A stretch of DNA of 64,000 nt from Ga0077555 sp033764055 (GCA_033764055.1 JANRJI010000127.1:1-64000), one strand, 5' to 3'. Shown: positions 1 to 8,159, numbered from the stretch's first letter. The notes: generated by a model from the letters alone, not told the origin. Numbers and translations: made by a program.

Positions 1-134
1 TTCACCTCCTCGCCGTAGGTTGTCAGGTCGCGCTCGACCTCGATCACGAGCTCGGTGTCGGCCAGTCGAACCTTGTCGCCGACCGTCGGCCCGAACATCT
101 GCGCGTAAGCCGCGCGGGAGATCCTTCTCGGCAT
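1..134 (-). CDS. ureC: Urease alpha subunit UreC, N-terminal fragment
   Basis: This is the catalytic nickel subunit of urease, which hydrolyses urea to ammonia and carbamate in the cytoplasm. Only the first 44 or so codons are in the window; the gene runs off the left edge. The start reads MPRRISRAAYAQMFGPTVGD and continues with KVRLADTEL, the invariant UreC amino terminus. The ATG at 132-134 has a GGAG ribosome site about 8 nt upstream. It is the last visible gene of the urt-ure operon and follows a small cysteine protein by 17 nt. The nickel-binding and catalytic residues lie outside the window. Confidence 0.95.
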   Translation of the reverse strand, partial: MPRRISRAAYAQMFGPTVGDKVRLADTELVIEVERDLTTYGEEV

Positions 135-151
135 TGCGGGCGCTCCGGAGG

Positions 152-541
152 TCAATTGGCGGCGCGTCGGCGCCAGGCCGACGAGCGGAAGTGTTCGGGT
201 AGCTCGGCAGTCGGCGTATCCGCAAGGCCCGCCGCCTCGATGGCGTCGAACCAGCGGTCCCGCCCTCCTTCGGGCAAGGCAGAGCCGCACCAGGGGCAAT
301 GGCTGATCAGGAGATATCCCGCGCCGCCGTCGCGAATTGGAATGCCGTACTCACCGAAGATCTCGTGATGGACGAGCGCGACATCCGGACATTCGAACGG
401 ATCGTTGTGTTGCTCGCACGACATATCCAGCGACGCGGCCATGGCGGCGCAGCAGTGGCTGGCCTCGGCGGAGGGCGGCTGCCAGTCGTAGTCGAGCGGC
501 ATCCACATCACGCGTCGCGACGGAAACAGCGCTGCCGACAT
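152..541 (-). CDS. Small cysteine protein (DUF6980-like) between ureB and ureC
   Basis: A 129-residue cytoplasmic protein without a signal peptide. It has a CC pair at residues 30-31, a further Cys-x8-Cys (42 and 51), the sequence EYGIPIRDGG near 64-73 and a CPWCG knuckle at 82-86, followed by GGRDRWFDAIEAAG. This pattern resembles the uncharacterised DUF6980 family and suggests a bound metal such as zinc. The start ATG overlaps the ureB stop as ATGA, so it is translationally coupled inside the urease operon. A role in urease maturation or metal handling would be inference from position only. The family assignment is from memory of the motif. Confidence 0.8.
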   Translation of the reverse strand: MSAALFPSRRVMWMPLDYDWQPPSAEASHCCAAMAASLDMSCEQHNDPFECPDVALVHHEIFGEYGIPIRDGGAGYLLISHCPWCGSALPEGGRDRWFDAIEAAGLADTPTAELPEHFRSSAWRRRAAN

Positions 542-846
542 CAGAGTTTTCCCATCACTGTCTGTCGGAAACCATAGATCGTGCGGTGGCCGGCGATCTC
601 TACGAGCGCCACCTCGCGCGCTTGGCCCGGCTCGAAGCGCACGGCCGTGCCGGCGGGAATGTCGAGCCGGTACCCGCGGGCCTGCTCCCGATCGAAAACA
701 AGCGCAGGATTGGTCTCGTAGAAGTGATAGTGACTGCCGACCTGGATCGGGCGGTCCCCGGTGTTCGTCACCGACACCTGTCGTGTGGCGCGACCCGCGT
801 TGAGCTCGATATCGCCGGCGGCCGTGATGATCTCGCCCGGATTCAT
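541..846 (-). CDS. ureB: Urease beta subunit UreB
   Basis: A 101-residue structural subunit of urease, the usual length for the separate bacterial beta chain. Family-typical sequences are MNPGEI at the start, VTNTGDRPIQVGSHYHF around residues 27-43, and RLDIPAGTAVRFEPG around 60-74. It assembles with UreA and UreC into the urease trimer. Its start overlaps the stop of the upstream small membrane protein (ATGA at 843-846), and its stop overlaps the start of the downstream cysteine protein. Both suggest translational coupling. Confidence 0.97.
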   Translation of the reverse strand: MNPGEIITAAGDIELNAGRATRQVSVTNTGDRPIQVGSHYHFYETNPALVFDREQARGYRLDIPAGTAVRFEPGQAREVALVEIAGHRTIYGFRQTVMGKL

Positions 847-1091
847 GCTTCGTCCCTCCGGCGCCTCGTCTCGACTCCCACCCTTGCCTGCCGGCGCCGG
901 CCGATGACGAAGGCCCCGAGGCCTGCACCCGCGGCGACGATCAGCGAAAGCGCATGCCAGCCGCTCGCATAGTGCTCGATCAACGCGGCAAAGCCGAGCC
1001 CCTCGTGCGAGCCCGGATGCGCCAATGCCGGCAGGATCGTCGCGACGACGGCCAGCACACACGAGGCGGCAGTGGCCACAGCTCTCGTCAT
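843..1091 (-). CDS. Small membrane protein between ureA and ureB
   Basis: An 82-residue protein with an N-terminal hydrophobic segment or signal peptide (about residues 5-24, ending in ALAHPGSHEG), a second hydrophobic span (about 46-66) and a very basic, Arg-rich C-terminus. The ATG at 1089-1091 has an AAGGAG site about 9 nt upstream. It lies 13 nt after ureA and overlaps ureB by 4 nt, so it is almost certainly translated with the urease subunits. I do not recognise a family with confidence; a HupE/UreJ-like metal permease would be much longer. The His-containing periplasmic segment could contact nickel, but that is speculation. Confidence 0.75.
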   Translation of the reverse strand: MTRAVATAASCVLAVVATILPALAHPGSHEGLGFAALIEHYASGWHALSLIVAAGAGLGAFVIGRRRQARVGVETRRRRDEA

Positions 1092-1104
1092 TGAGGTGTC
1101 TCCT

Positions 1105-1407
1105 TCAGCGGATCGGATTGTGAACGGTGACGAGCTTGGTGCCGTCGGGAAATGTGGCCTCGACCTGCACGTCGTGGATCATCTCGGCGATGCCTTCCAT
1201 AACCTGTGTGCGCCTCACGACTTGAGCGCCCGCCTCCATCAGGTCGGCGACGCTACGTCCATCGCGGGCGCCCTCGACGACGAAATCGGTGATCAGCGCG
1301 ATGGCCTCGGGATGGTTGAGCTTGACGCCCCGCTCGAGCCGGCGTCGCGCGACGATGGCGGCCATGGCGACAAGCAGCTTGTCCTTCTCGCGTGGTGTCA
1401 GGTTCAT
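1105..1407 (-). CDS. ureA: Urease gamma subunit UreA
   Basis: A 100-residue structural subunit of urease, the standard length for the bacterial gamma chain. It starts MNLTPREKDKLLVAMAAIVA and carries the family's KLNHPEAIALI, GARDGRSVADLM and VMEGIAEMIHDVQVEATFPDGTK segments. The ATG has a GGAAGG site upstream. It is preceded by ureD and followed within 13 nt by a small membrane protein that separates it from ureB. Confidence 0.98.
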   Translation of the reverse strand: MNLTPREKDKLLVAMAAIVARRRLERGVKLNHPEAIALITDFVVEGARDGRSVADLMEAGAQVVRRTQVMEGIAEMIHDVQVEATFPDGTKLVTVHNPIR

Positions 1408-1449
1408 CGGCCTTCCTTCCCTAGCGTGCGTCCGCGTCGGCCTGTGGGC

Positions 1450-2277
1450 TCAAATCGACCAGACCCGCGGCATATCACGACGCCCGAGCGCGCGCGCCAG
1501 CTGTGAGACGCCGACGATGACATCGGCCGGCCGCTGCGCGAGAAACCGCCCCACCATCAGGCCATTCCAGGCACTGACGCCGGCCTCGCACGGCACGTTC
1601 TCCAGTGCCGATCTCGCCTCGTCGATGCGGTCCGGCGCATCTGGCGCCAAGTGCACGACGATTGCCGAGGCCCGCGCGGCGCCGCCGACCGCGGGCCTTG
1701 CCAGGACGCTTTTCATCTCGCCCGTAAGGCGCAATGCCTCGGTCAGCACCAGCCGTCCGCCGCGGCGGATGCGCCATTGATCGTCGACCCGGGCCGGCTC
1801 ACCGCACTCCTCGCTCGCCGGGCGGCCGAAGGTCAGCATCTCCACCATCAGCAACCGGCTGTCGGCGGCGGCGTCGACCTCGATCCGTCGCCGCAGGCGA
1901 GCGCCGGCATAGAGGATCGTCTGCTGCGGCAGCCAATCCAAACGCCCACCCGCTGCGAGCGTCAATCTCACGCCGATTTCCGACGCTGCAGACGACGACC
2001 GGTAGATGCGCTCGGCGCCCTGCGTCGAGAACACGGCGTCGGCTCCCTGCTCGATCGCCACACTGGTTTCGACGCGATCGCCACCGGCGACGCCACCCCC
2101 GGTATTGATCTGCGATACCTCGATGTGGTCGGCGAACGTCGATGGCATCGCGAGGCGATAGCCACCGCTCTGCTTGAGCTCCCGCACGACAGTGCGCCCG
2201 CTGGCCGCGCCCAGCCGCACGTGCGCTCCGCCGACGGCGCGCACTGGCTGCATGTCCGCTGTATTTGTCGCAAGCAT
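1450..2277 (-). CDS. ureD: Urease accessory protein UreD
   Basis: A 275-residue accessory protein (UreD/UreH family) that, with UreF and UreG, helps deliver nickel to apo-urease. Family features are the INTGGGVAGGD motif (about residues 57-67), the QTILYAGARLRRRIEVD segment and the late VPCEAGVSAWNGLMVGRFLA segment. The reading frame stays open further upstream, but the ATG at 2275-2277 lies 4 nt after the urtE stop and gives the usual length, so I chose it. It links the urea-uptake genes to the urease structural genes in one transcription unit. Confidence 0.95.
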   Translation of the reverse strand: MLATNTADMQPVRAVGGAHVRLGAASGRTVVRELKQSGGYRLAMPSTFADHIEVSQINTGGGVAGGDRVETSVAIEQGADAVFSTQGAERIYRSSSAASEIGVRLTLAAGGRLDWLPQQTILYAGARLRRRIEVDAAADSRLLMVEMLTFGRPASEECGEPARVDDQWRIRRGGRLVLTEALRLTGEMKSVLARPAVGGAARASAIVVHLAPDAPDRIDEARSALENVPCEAGVSAWNGLMVGRFLAQRPADVIVGVSQLARALGRRDMPRVWSI

Positions 2278-2281
2278 CGGC

Positions 2282-2977
2282 TCAGACCGAAAGCCGGCGG
2301 CGCACATCGCTTTCGACCATCTCCGCGCGGGCTCCGGCCAGCACCACCTGGCCGCGATCCATGACGGCGTAGCTGTCGGCGAGGTCGCGCGCGAACTCGA
2401 AATACTGCTCGACGAGAAGGATCGCCATGTCCCCGCGTTTGCGCAGCACGTCAATGGCGCGGCCAATGTCCTTGATGATCGACGGCTGGATGCCTTCCGT
2501 CGGCTCGTCGAGCACGATGAGTTTGGGCCGCATGGTCAGCGCCCGCGCGATCGCGAGTTGCTGCTGTTGGCCGCCCGACAGATCTCCTCCCCTGCGGCCA
2601 AGCATGCTCTTGAGCACCGGAAACAGCTCGAACACGTAGTCGGGAATGCTCCGCTCGGCGCGCTTCAACGGAGCAAACCCCGTCTCGATGTTCTCCTTCA
2701 CCGACAGCAGCGGAAAAATCTCGCGCCCCTGTGGCACGAAGGCGATGCCACGCCGCGCGCGCTCGTGCGGCGGCAAATTCGAGATGTCCTCGCCCTGCCA
2801 GAGAATCCGGCCCCTCGACGGACGGTGTTGCCCGCAGATCGCCCTGAGCAGGCTCGTCTTCCCGACCCCGTTCCGGCCGAGCACGCACGTCACGGCCCCG
2901 GCCTTGGCCGAGACCGAAACACCGCGCAATGCCTGCGCAGCTCCGTAGTGCAGGTCCAGCCCCTCGACGCTCAGCAT
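2282..2977 (-). CDS. urtE: Urea ABC transporter ATP-binding protein UrtE
   Basis: A 231-residue cytoplasmic ATPase of the branched-chain-amino-acid/urea ABC family (LivF-like). Walker A is GRNGVGKT at residues 34-41, the signature LSGGQ at 133-137, and Walker B VLDEPTEG near 155-162, followed by QPSII. It pairs with UrtD to power urea import through UrtBC. The start overlaps the end of a 61-codon ORF by 7 nt. The placement between urtD and ureD and the length identify it as UrtE rather than LivF. Confidence 0.96.
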   Translation of the reverse strand: MLSVEGLDLHYGAAQALRGVSVSAKAGAVTCVLGRNGVGKTSLLRAICGQHRPSRGRILWQGEDISNLPPHERARRGIAFVPQGREIFPLLSVKENIETGFAPLKRAERSIPDYVFELFPVLKSMLGRRGGDLSGGQQQQLAIARALTMRPKLIVLDEPTEGIQPSIIKDIGRAIDVLRKRGDMAILLVEQYFEFARDLADSYAVMDRGQVVLAGARAEMVESDVRRRLSV

Positions 2978-3156
2978 GAGACGGTCCTCGACTTACGGCT
3001 CGCAGGCACGCGTCCGATCGCCGGCGCGCGCCCGAGCACCCGCATCTTCGGAGCGTCCGCGGAGGCCGCCTCCGCCTTCGGCTTGGCGACATGAACCTTG
3101 ACGGGGCGGCTCGCGGCCGCCTTCTTGCGCCGCGCCGGCTGATGTGGTGGCAGCAT
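2971..3156 (-). CDS. Basic Ala/Lys/Pro-rich micro-ORF between urtD and urtE
   Basis: A 61-codon ORF fills most of the 191-nt gap between urtD and urtE. Its ATG (3154-3156) is 12 nt after the urtD stop, with a strong GGGAGGAT ribosome site about 8 nt upstream. Its stop overlaps the urtE start, so translation would run straight on into urtE. The product is rich in Lys, Arg, Ala and Pro, likely disordered and strongly basic, with no membrane span; the last residue is Cys. I recognise no family. It could be a genuine small protein, or simply a translated leader that couples urtE expression to urtD. Confidence 0.5.
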   Translation of the reverse strand: MLPPHQPARRKKAAASRPVKVHVAKPKAEAASADAPKMRVLGRAPAIGRVPASRKSRTVSC

Positions 3157-3168
3157 GCTTATCCTCCC

Positions 3169-3936
3169 TCAACGACCGAGATAGACCTCGACGACGCGCT
3201 CGTTTGCCGACACGTCGTCGATGCTGCCTTCGGCGAGCACGGAGCCCTCGTGCAGGCACGTCACCTTGACCCCGAGCGCCCGCACGAAATGCATATCGTG
3301 CTCGACGACGATGACCGAGTGGCTGCGCGATATCTCCTTCAGCAGTGTCGCCGTCGTCTCCGTCTCGGCGTCGGTCATGCCGGCGACCGGCTCGTCGACC
3401 AGCAGCAGCTTCGGATCCTGGGCCAGAAGCATGCCGATCTCCAGCCACTGCTTCTGGCCATGGCTTAGGCCGCCGGCGAGCTTGTCTCGAAGATCGCCGA
3501 GCCGCACCGTCTCGAGCACCGCATCGATCCGCTCGCGTTGCATCCTGTTGCGCACGCCGAACAGCGACGCCAGCGGATCGCGCGGCGCCTTCAGTGCCAG
3601 CAATATGTTGTCGGCGACTGTGTGGAACTCGAACACCGTCGGCTTCTGGAACTTGCGCCCGATCCCGAGCTCGGCGATCGAGGCCTCGTCGAGCTGCGTG
3701 AGGTCGATCCGTCCGTCGAGCAGCACGGTGCCGTTGTCGGGCCGGGTCTTGCCGGTGATGACGTCCATCATCGTCGTCTTGCCGGCGCCGTTCGGGCCGA
3801 TGATGGCCCGCATCTCGCCGGGCTCGAGGTAGAGCGAAAGCTCGTTCAGCGCACGAAAGCCGTCGAAAGACACCGAGACTCCGTCGAGATAGAGCAGCGC
3901 GTTTGTGACCGGCTGGTGCTCAAGCGTATCGAGCAT
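3169..3936 (-). CDS. urtD: Urea ABC transporter ATP-binding protein UrtD
   Basis: A 255-residue ATPase (LivG-like) of the urea importer. Walker A is GPNGAGKTT at residues 47-55; the Q-loop region reads GIGRKFQKPTVFE near 91-103, typical of UrtD. The signature is LSHGQ (157-161), a common variant in this subfamily, and Walker B is LLLVDEP (177-183), followed by the conserved AGMTDAE. It works with UrtE on the inner face of the membrane. It begins 5 nt downstream of the urtC stop. Confidence 0.97.
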   Translation of the reverse strand: MLDTLEHQPVTNALLYLDGVSVSFDGFRALNELSLYLEPGEMRAIIGPNGAGKTTMMDVITGKTRPDNGTVLLDGRIDLTQLDEASIAELGIGRKFQKPTVFEFHTVADNILLALKAPRDPLASLFGVRNRMQRERIDAVLETVRLGDLRDKLAGGLSHGQKQWLEIGMLLAQDPKLLLVDEPVAGMTDAETETTATLLKEISRSHSVIVVEHDMHFVRALGVKVTCLHEGSVLAEGSIDDVSANERVVEVYLGR

Positions 3937-3941
3937 GATGG

Positions 3942-5096
3942 CTACTCCGCTGGCTCGGGCTTGGGTGCGCCGTGACCGTTGGCTGCGGCCGTTCCACGCG
4001 CACGCCGCTCGGCGAGCATGTCCTGAATGGTGCCGACGATGCCTTTCGGCAGTGCCAGCGTGACGATCACGAACAGGCCACCCAGCACGAACAGCCAGTA
4101 GGCGGCGAGGGCGCCAGTGGTGAACACGGTCTTCAAGAGGTTGACGACGAAGGCCCCCACAGCCGCGCCGATCAGCGTTCCGCGTCCGCCGACCGCGACC
4201 CAGATCACCGCCTCGATGGAGTTTGCCGGCGCGAACTCCGACGGGTTGATGATCCCGACCTGCGGCACATAGAGCGCGCCGGCGAGGCCCGCCATCATCG
4301 CCGACACCGTGAAGGCGACGAGCTTGTAGTCTTCGACCCGGTAGCCCAGGAACCGGGTCCGGCTCTCAGCGTCGCGGATGGCGACGAGCACCTTGCCGAA
4401 TGCCGAGGCGACCAGCATCCGCGCGACCAGGAATGCCAGCCCGAGCAGTGCCACCGAAAGCATGAACAGCACTGCACGGGTCGACTGCGCTTGCACCGGA
4501 TAGCCGAGAATGTCCTTGAAGTCGGTGAGACCGTTGTTGCCCCCGAGGCCCATGTCGTTGCGGAAGAAGGCCAGCATCAGCGCGTAGGTGAGGGCCTGCG
4601 TGATGATCGACAGATAGACGCCGGTCACCCGGCTGCGGAACGCCAGCCAACCGAACAGGAACGCCAGTACACCCGGTATGAGCACGATCATGAGCAAGGC
4701 ATATGGAAACCAGCCAAACCCGTACCAGAAGAACGGCAGCTCCTTCCAGTTCAGAAACACCATGAAGTCCGGCAGGACCGGATGCGCGTAGACGCCCCGC
4801 GTCCCGATCTGCCGCATCAGGTACATGCCCATCGCATAGCCGCCGAGAGCAAAAAAGGCGCCGTGGCCCAGCGACAGGATCCCGCAATATCCCCACACCA
4901 GATCGAGCGACAGCGCCAGAACGGCAAAGCAGACGTACTTGCCGAGTAGCGACATGATGTGGGTCGGCACGTGCAGCGCCGAGCCCGCCGGCACCGCCAG
5001 ATTGAGCACCGGCACGGCGACGAGAACGAGGCCGAGGAAGCCGAGGAAGATCGAGGCGCGACGGTCGAGACCGTCCAGGATGAGCTTGGTGATCAT
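3942..5096 (-). CDS. urtC: Urea ABC transporter permease UrtC
   Basis: A 384-residue inner-membrane permease (LivM-like) with about ten hydrophobic segments. The UrtC/LivM loop reads LSLDLVWGYCGILSLGHGAFFALGG, here split at about residues 62-86, and GNNGLTDF follows later. A C-terminal cytoplasmic tail (AERRARGTAAANGHGAPKPEP) follows the last helix. The ATG at 5094-5096 overlaps the urtB stop. The same frame stays open upstream through urtB, but that extension is the out-of-frame shadow of urtB and lacks membrane character. Confidence 0.96.
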   Translation of the reverse strand: MITKLILDGLDRRASIFLGFLGLVLVAVPVLNLAVPAGSALHVPTHIMSLLGKYVCFAVLALSLDLVWGYCGILSLGHGAFFALGGYAMGMYLMRQIGTRGVYAHPVLPDFMVFLNWKELPFFWYGFGWFPYALLMIVLIPGVLAFLFGWLAFRSRVTGVYLSIITQALTYALMLAFFRNDMGLGGNNGLTDFKDILGYPVQAQSTRAVLFMLSVALLGLAFLVARMLVASAFGKVLVAIRDAESRTRFLGYRVEDYKLVAFTVSAMMAGLAGALYVPQVGIINPSEFAPANSIEAVIWVAVGGRGTLIGAAVGAFVVNLLKTVFTTGALAAYWLFVLGGLFVIVTLALPKGIVGTIQDMLAERRARGTAAANGHGAPKPEPAE

Positions 5097-6736
5097 GCTT
5101 CGACCGCCCGTCCCTTGAGGGCGAAGAGACCGCGCGGTCTCTTCTGGATGAAGAGGATGAGAAGGACGAGGATCAGGATCTTCGCGAGGACTGCTCCGGC
5201 CACCGGCTCGAGCATCTTGTTGGCGATGCCGAGGAAGAACGCGGAGACGAGGGTTCCCCACAAATTGCCGACGCCGCCGAACACCACGACCATGAAGCTG
5301 TCGACGATGTACGATTGGCCGAGGTTCGGCGACACGTTGTCGATCTGCGACAGCGCCACGCCGGCGATGCCGGCGATGCCTGAGCCGAGGCCGAACGTCA
5401 ACGCATCGACCCGCGCCGAGCGGATGCCCATGGAGGCGGCCATGCGGCGATTCTGCGTGACGGCCCGCATCTCGAGGCCGAGCCGCGTCTTCCGCAGCAC
5501 GAGCTGCAGCGCGACGAACACTGCCAGCGTGAACACGATGATCCAGAGCCGGCTCCACGTTATCGACACCCCGTAAAGGTCGAACGCACCGGACATGTAG
5601 CTCGGGTTGCCCACCTCGCGGTTGGTCGGACCGAATGCCGTGCGCACAGCCTGCTGCAGGACGAGGCTCACACCCCAGGTGGCCAGCAGCGTCTCGAGAG
5701 GCCGCCCGTAGAGGAAGCGGATGATGCCCCGCTCGATCGCGATCCCCACCGCGCCCGCGACGGCGAAGGCGAGGGGTATGGCGACCGGAAGCGATAGATC
5801 GAATGCGCCGGGGGCCCAGGCCCGGAAGGCTTCCTGTACGACAAAAGTCGTGTAGGCGCCGAGCATGACCATCTCGCCGTGCGCCATGTTGATGACGCCC
5901 ATCACCCCGAACGTGATCGCGAGTCCGATGGCTGCCAGCAACAGCACCGAGCCGAGCGACAGGCCATAGACGACCGTCTGCACGCCCGACAGGAGCTGGC
6001 GATGATGCTCGATCCGCGTGATGGCTGCGTCTGCAGCCTCCCTGACCTCGGGCTCGGCCGCGCTGCTCTGAATCTGGCGGAGGAAGCCGAGCGTCTCGGT
6101 GTCGGGCCAGCGCTGCAGCTCGACGACCGCCGCGATCCGCTCGCGCAAGGGGCTCCTGGCCTCCGACAGCATGATGGCGGCACGTGCCTTTACGAATGCC
6201 GCCCGCACGCTCGAGTCCTTCTCCCGCGCGAGAGCCTGATCGAGCGCTCCGAGGTCGGAGGCCTTGCGTGATTTGAATATCGCCTCGGCAGCGACGATGC
6301 GTTTGGCTGGGTCGGGCGACACCAGGACGAGCTTGCCGAGCGCCGCGTCGACGGCGCCGCGCAAGCGGTTGTTGATGCGCGCCGGCGCGACATCTGCCGG
6401 TGCGCTCGCCATCGGCTTGCCCGAGCGCGCGTCCGTCAGCTTGCCGTCTGCCGTCTTGAGGATAACCGCCTTGGTCTCGGGGCTCACCAGCATTCGCCGA
6501 TCCGCGAGTGCCTCGAGGATGGCGACAGCGCTCGGCGATCCGGAGGCCGCGATCTCGTCGATGGCCTTGGCAGTATCGGAGAAGTTGTCGGCCGCGAGCT
6601 TGGCGAGGGCTTCGTCCAGTGCCTGGGCGCGGGCGCCACGGAGACCGGCCTCGCCCGGACCGGGGCCGAGCAGGCCCATCAGCAGCCCCCCGGCCGCCAC
6701 CAGGGCCCCCAGCAGCAATCGTATCGATCTCGGCAC
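5093..6736 (-). CDS. urtB: Urea ABC transporter permease UrtB
   Basis: A LivH-like inner-membrane permease of about 547 residues with the long extracytoplasmic N-terminal region specific to UrtB. A signal/anchor segment is followed by about 200 helical residues (DNFSDTAKAIDEIAASGSP) and then the permease domain, including GVMGVINMAHGEMVMLGAY and GPTNREVGNP. Two in-frame GTG codons could start it, at 6743-6745 and 6734-6736. The GGAGG site abuts the first and lies about 9 nt before the second, so I prefer 6736. The stop overlaps the urtC start. A stable hairpin separates it from urtA. Confidence 0.95.
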   Translation of the reverse strand: MPRSIRLLLGALVAAGGLLMGLLGPGPGEAGLRGARAQALDEALAKLAADNFSDTAKAIDEIAASGSPSAVAILEALADRRMLVSPETKAVILKTADGKLTDARSGKPMASAPADVAPARINNRLRGAVDAALGKLVLVSPDPAKRIVAAEAIFKSRKASDLGALDQALAREKDSSVRAAFVKARAAIMLSEARSPLRERIAAVVELQRWPDTETLGFLRQIQSSAAEPEVREAADAAITRIEHHRQLLSGVQTVVYGLSLGSVLLLAAIGLAITFGVMGVINMAHGEMVMLGAYTTFVVQEAFRAWAPGAFDLSLPVAIPLAFAVAGAVGIAIERGIIRFLYGRPLETLLATWGVSLVLQQAVRTAFGPTNREVGNPSYMSGAFDLYGVSITWSRLWIIVFTLAVFVALQLVLRKTRLGLEMRAVTQNRRMAASMGIRSARVDALTFGLGSGIAGIAGVALSQIDNVSPNLGQSYIVDSFMVVVFGGVGNLWGTLVSAFFLGIANKMLEPVAGAVLAKILILVLLILFIQKRPRGLFALKGRAVEA

Positions 6737-6756
6737 GAGTCCCACCCTCCATCACG

Positions 6757-6791
6757 ATCCCGCCTGCAGGCGACCTGCCTGAAGGCGGGAT
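6757..6791 (-). promoter_or_regulatory. Intercistronic hairpin between urtA and urtB
   Basis: Arms ATCCCGCCT (6757-6765) and AGGCGGGAT (6783-6791) pair perfectly. An inner GCAGG/CCTGC stem (6766-6770 with 6774-6778) extends the structure. No T-run follows on the transcribed minus strand, so it is probably not a full terminator. Hairpins here often protect the abundant binding-protein mRNA from 3' decay or reduce read-through, giving more UrtA than permease. That role is inferred from position. Confidence 0.6.
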
Positions 6792-6819
6792 GCTCGACCT
6801 TCAGCTCAGGCAGCCGGCG

Positions 6820-8103
6820 TCAGCTGCCGCACTTGCTGGTCTTGGTGTTGAAGTTGCCGCACTTCTTGCCGGTCCAGTCGGCCTCGAGGTCCTTGGAGCC
6901 CTCGAGGAAGTCCGACCAGGCGTCGCCAGGCACGAGGCCCTTGGTCTGCCAGACCACGTCGAACTGGCCGTCGGCGCGGATCTCGCCGATCATGACCGGC
7001 TTGGTGATGTGGTGGTTTGGCAGCATCTTGGATACGCCACCGGTGAGATTGGGCACCTCGACGCCGACGATGGCATCGATCACCTTGTCGGGCTCGACCG
7101 ACTTGGCCTTCTCGACGGCCTTGACCCACATGTTGAAGCCGATGACGTGCGCCTCCATCGGGTCGTTCGTCACGCGCTTCGGGTTCTTGGTGAAGGCCTT
7201 CCACTTCGAGATGAACTCGTCGTTCGTCTTGTCCTTGACCGACTGGAAGTAGTTCCAGGCGGCGAGATGGCCGACGAGGTTTTTGGTATCGACGCCGGCA
7301 AGCTCCTCCTCGCCGACCGAGAAGGCGACGACGGGAATGTCGGTGGCCTTCACGCCCTTGTTGGCGAGCTCCTTGTAGAACGGCACGTTGGCGTCGCCGT
7401 TGATGGTCGATACGACGGCGGTTTTCTTGCCGGCCGAGCCGAACTTCACGATGTCAGCGACGATCGTCTGCCAGTCGGAATGACCGAACGGCGTGTAGTT
7501 GATCATGATGTCCTCTTTGGCCACGCCCTTGGCGAGCAGGTAGGCCTCGAGGATCTTGTTGGTCGTGCGCGGATAGACGTAGTCGGTGCCGGCGAGCACC
7601 CAGCGCTTCACCTCGCCACCGTCCTTCGACATCAGGTAGTCGACGGCCGGGATGGCTTGCTGGTTCGGGGCGGCGCCGGTGTAGAACACGTTCCTCTCGG
7701 ATTCCTCGCCCTCGTACTGCACGGGGTAGAAGAGGATATTGTTCAGCTCCTTGAACACCGGCAGCACGGACTTGCGGCTGACCGAGGTCCAGCACCCGAA
7801 CACGGCCGAGACCTTTTTCTGCGCGATCAACTCGCGCGCCTTCTCGGCGAACAGCGGCCAGTTCGAGGCGGGATCGACGACGACCGCCTCGAGCTTTTTG
7901 CCGAGCAAGCCGCCCTTCTTGTTCTGCTCCTCGATGAGCATCAGCATGACGTCCTTCAACGTCGTCTCGCTGATGGCCATGGTGCCGGAGAGAGAGTGGA
8001 GCACGCCGACCTTGATCGTATCCTGTGCAAGCGCCACGCCGCCCATGGCGAGCGAGGCAAATAGGGCGGCTCCCCCGAGCACCCCGCATCTGGTCATCGA
8101 CAT
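6820..8103 (-). CDS. urtA: Urea ABC transporter substrate-binding protein UrtA
   Basis: A 427-residue periplasmic urea-binding protein. A Sec signal peptide (about residues 1-26, ending GGVALAQ) precedes the mature start DTIKVGVLHSLSGTMAISET. Later UrtA-typical stretches include VFGCWTSVSRKSVLPVF, NILFYPVQYEGEESE and the SDWQTIVADIV segment. The ATG at 8101-8103 has a GGAGGA site 5-7 nt upstream; a second ATG two codons later is possible. It heads the operon and is preceded by a sigma-54-type promoter, consistent with expression under nitrogen limitation. Confidence 0.97.
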   Translation of the reverse strand: MSMTRCGVLGGAALFASLAMGGVALAQDTIKVGVLHSLSGTMAISETTLKDVMLMLIEEQNKKGGLLGKKLEAVVVDPASNWPLFAEKARELIAQKKVSAVFGCWTSVSRKSVLPVFKELNNILFYPVQYEGEESERNVFYTGAAPNQQAIPAVDYLMSKDGGEVKRWVLAGTDYVYPRTTNKILEAYLLAKGVAKEDIMINYTPFGHSDWQTIVADIVKFGSAGKKTAVVSTINGDANVPFYKELANKGVKATDIPVVAFSVGEEELAGVDTKNLVGHLAAWNYFQSVKDKTNDEFISKWKAFTKNPKRVTNDPMEAHVIGFNMWVKAVEKAKSVEPDKVIDAIVGVEVPNLTGGVSKMLPNHHITKPVMIGEIRADGQFDVVWQTKGLVPGDAWSDFLEGSKDLEADWTGKKCGNFNTKTSKCGS

Positions 8104-8143
8104 CAAGTCCTCCGACTGCACGTGTTGCAACCGGTTAACGCAT

Positions 8144-8159
8144 TGCAGCGGTTGTGCCA
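8144..8159 (-). promoter_or_regulatory. Sigma-54 (RpoN) -24/-12 promoter of the urt-ure operon
   Basis: Read on the minus strand the sequence is TGGCACAACCGCTGCA, against the RpoN consensus TGGCACG-N4-TTGC. The GG (-24) and GC (-12) dinucleotides are both present at the required 12-nt distance; the first T of TTGC is replaced by C. Transcription would start near 8133, about 30 nt before the urtA ATG. Nitrogen-regulated urea uptake under RpoN/NtrC is well known, which supports the call. Confidence 0.75.

Noticed and set aside
3942..6755. A 937-codon open frame covering urtC and the whole of urtB
   Set aside because: Only the part from 5096 down encodes UrtC. The upstream part is an Arg/Gly/Ala-rich shadow of urtB in another frame, and urtB has the membrane helices and family motifs.
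6508..8064. A 518-codon open frame on the plus strand opposite urtA and urtB
   Set aside because: It is an antisense frame kept open by GC-rich codon bias, with Leu/Val/Asp/Gly-rich low-information sequence and no family similarity; urtA and urtB are certain.
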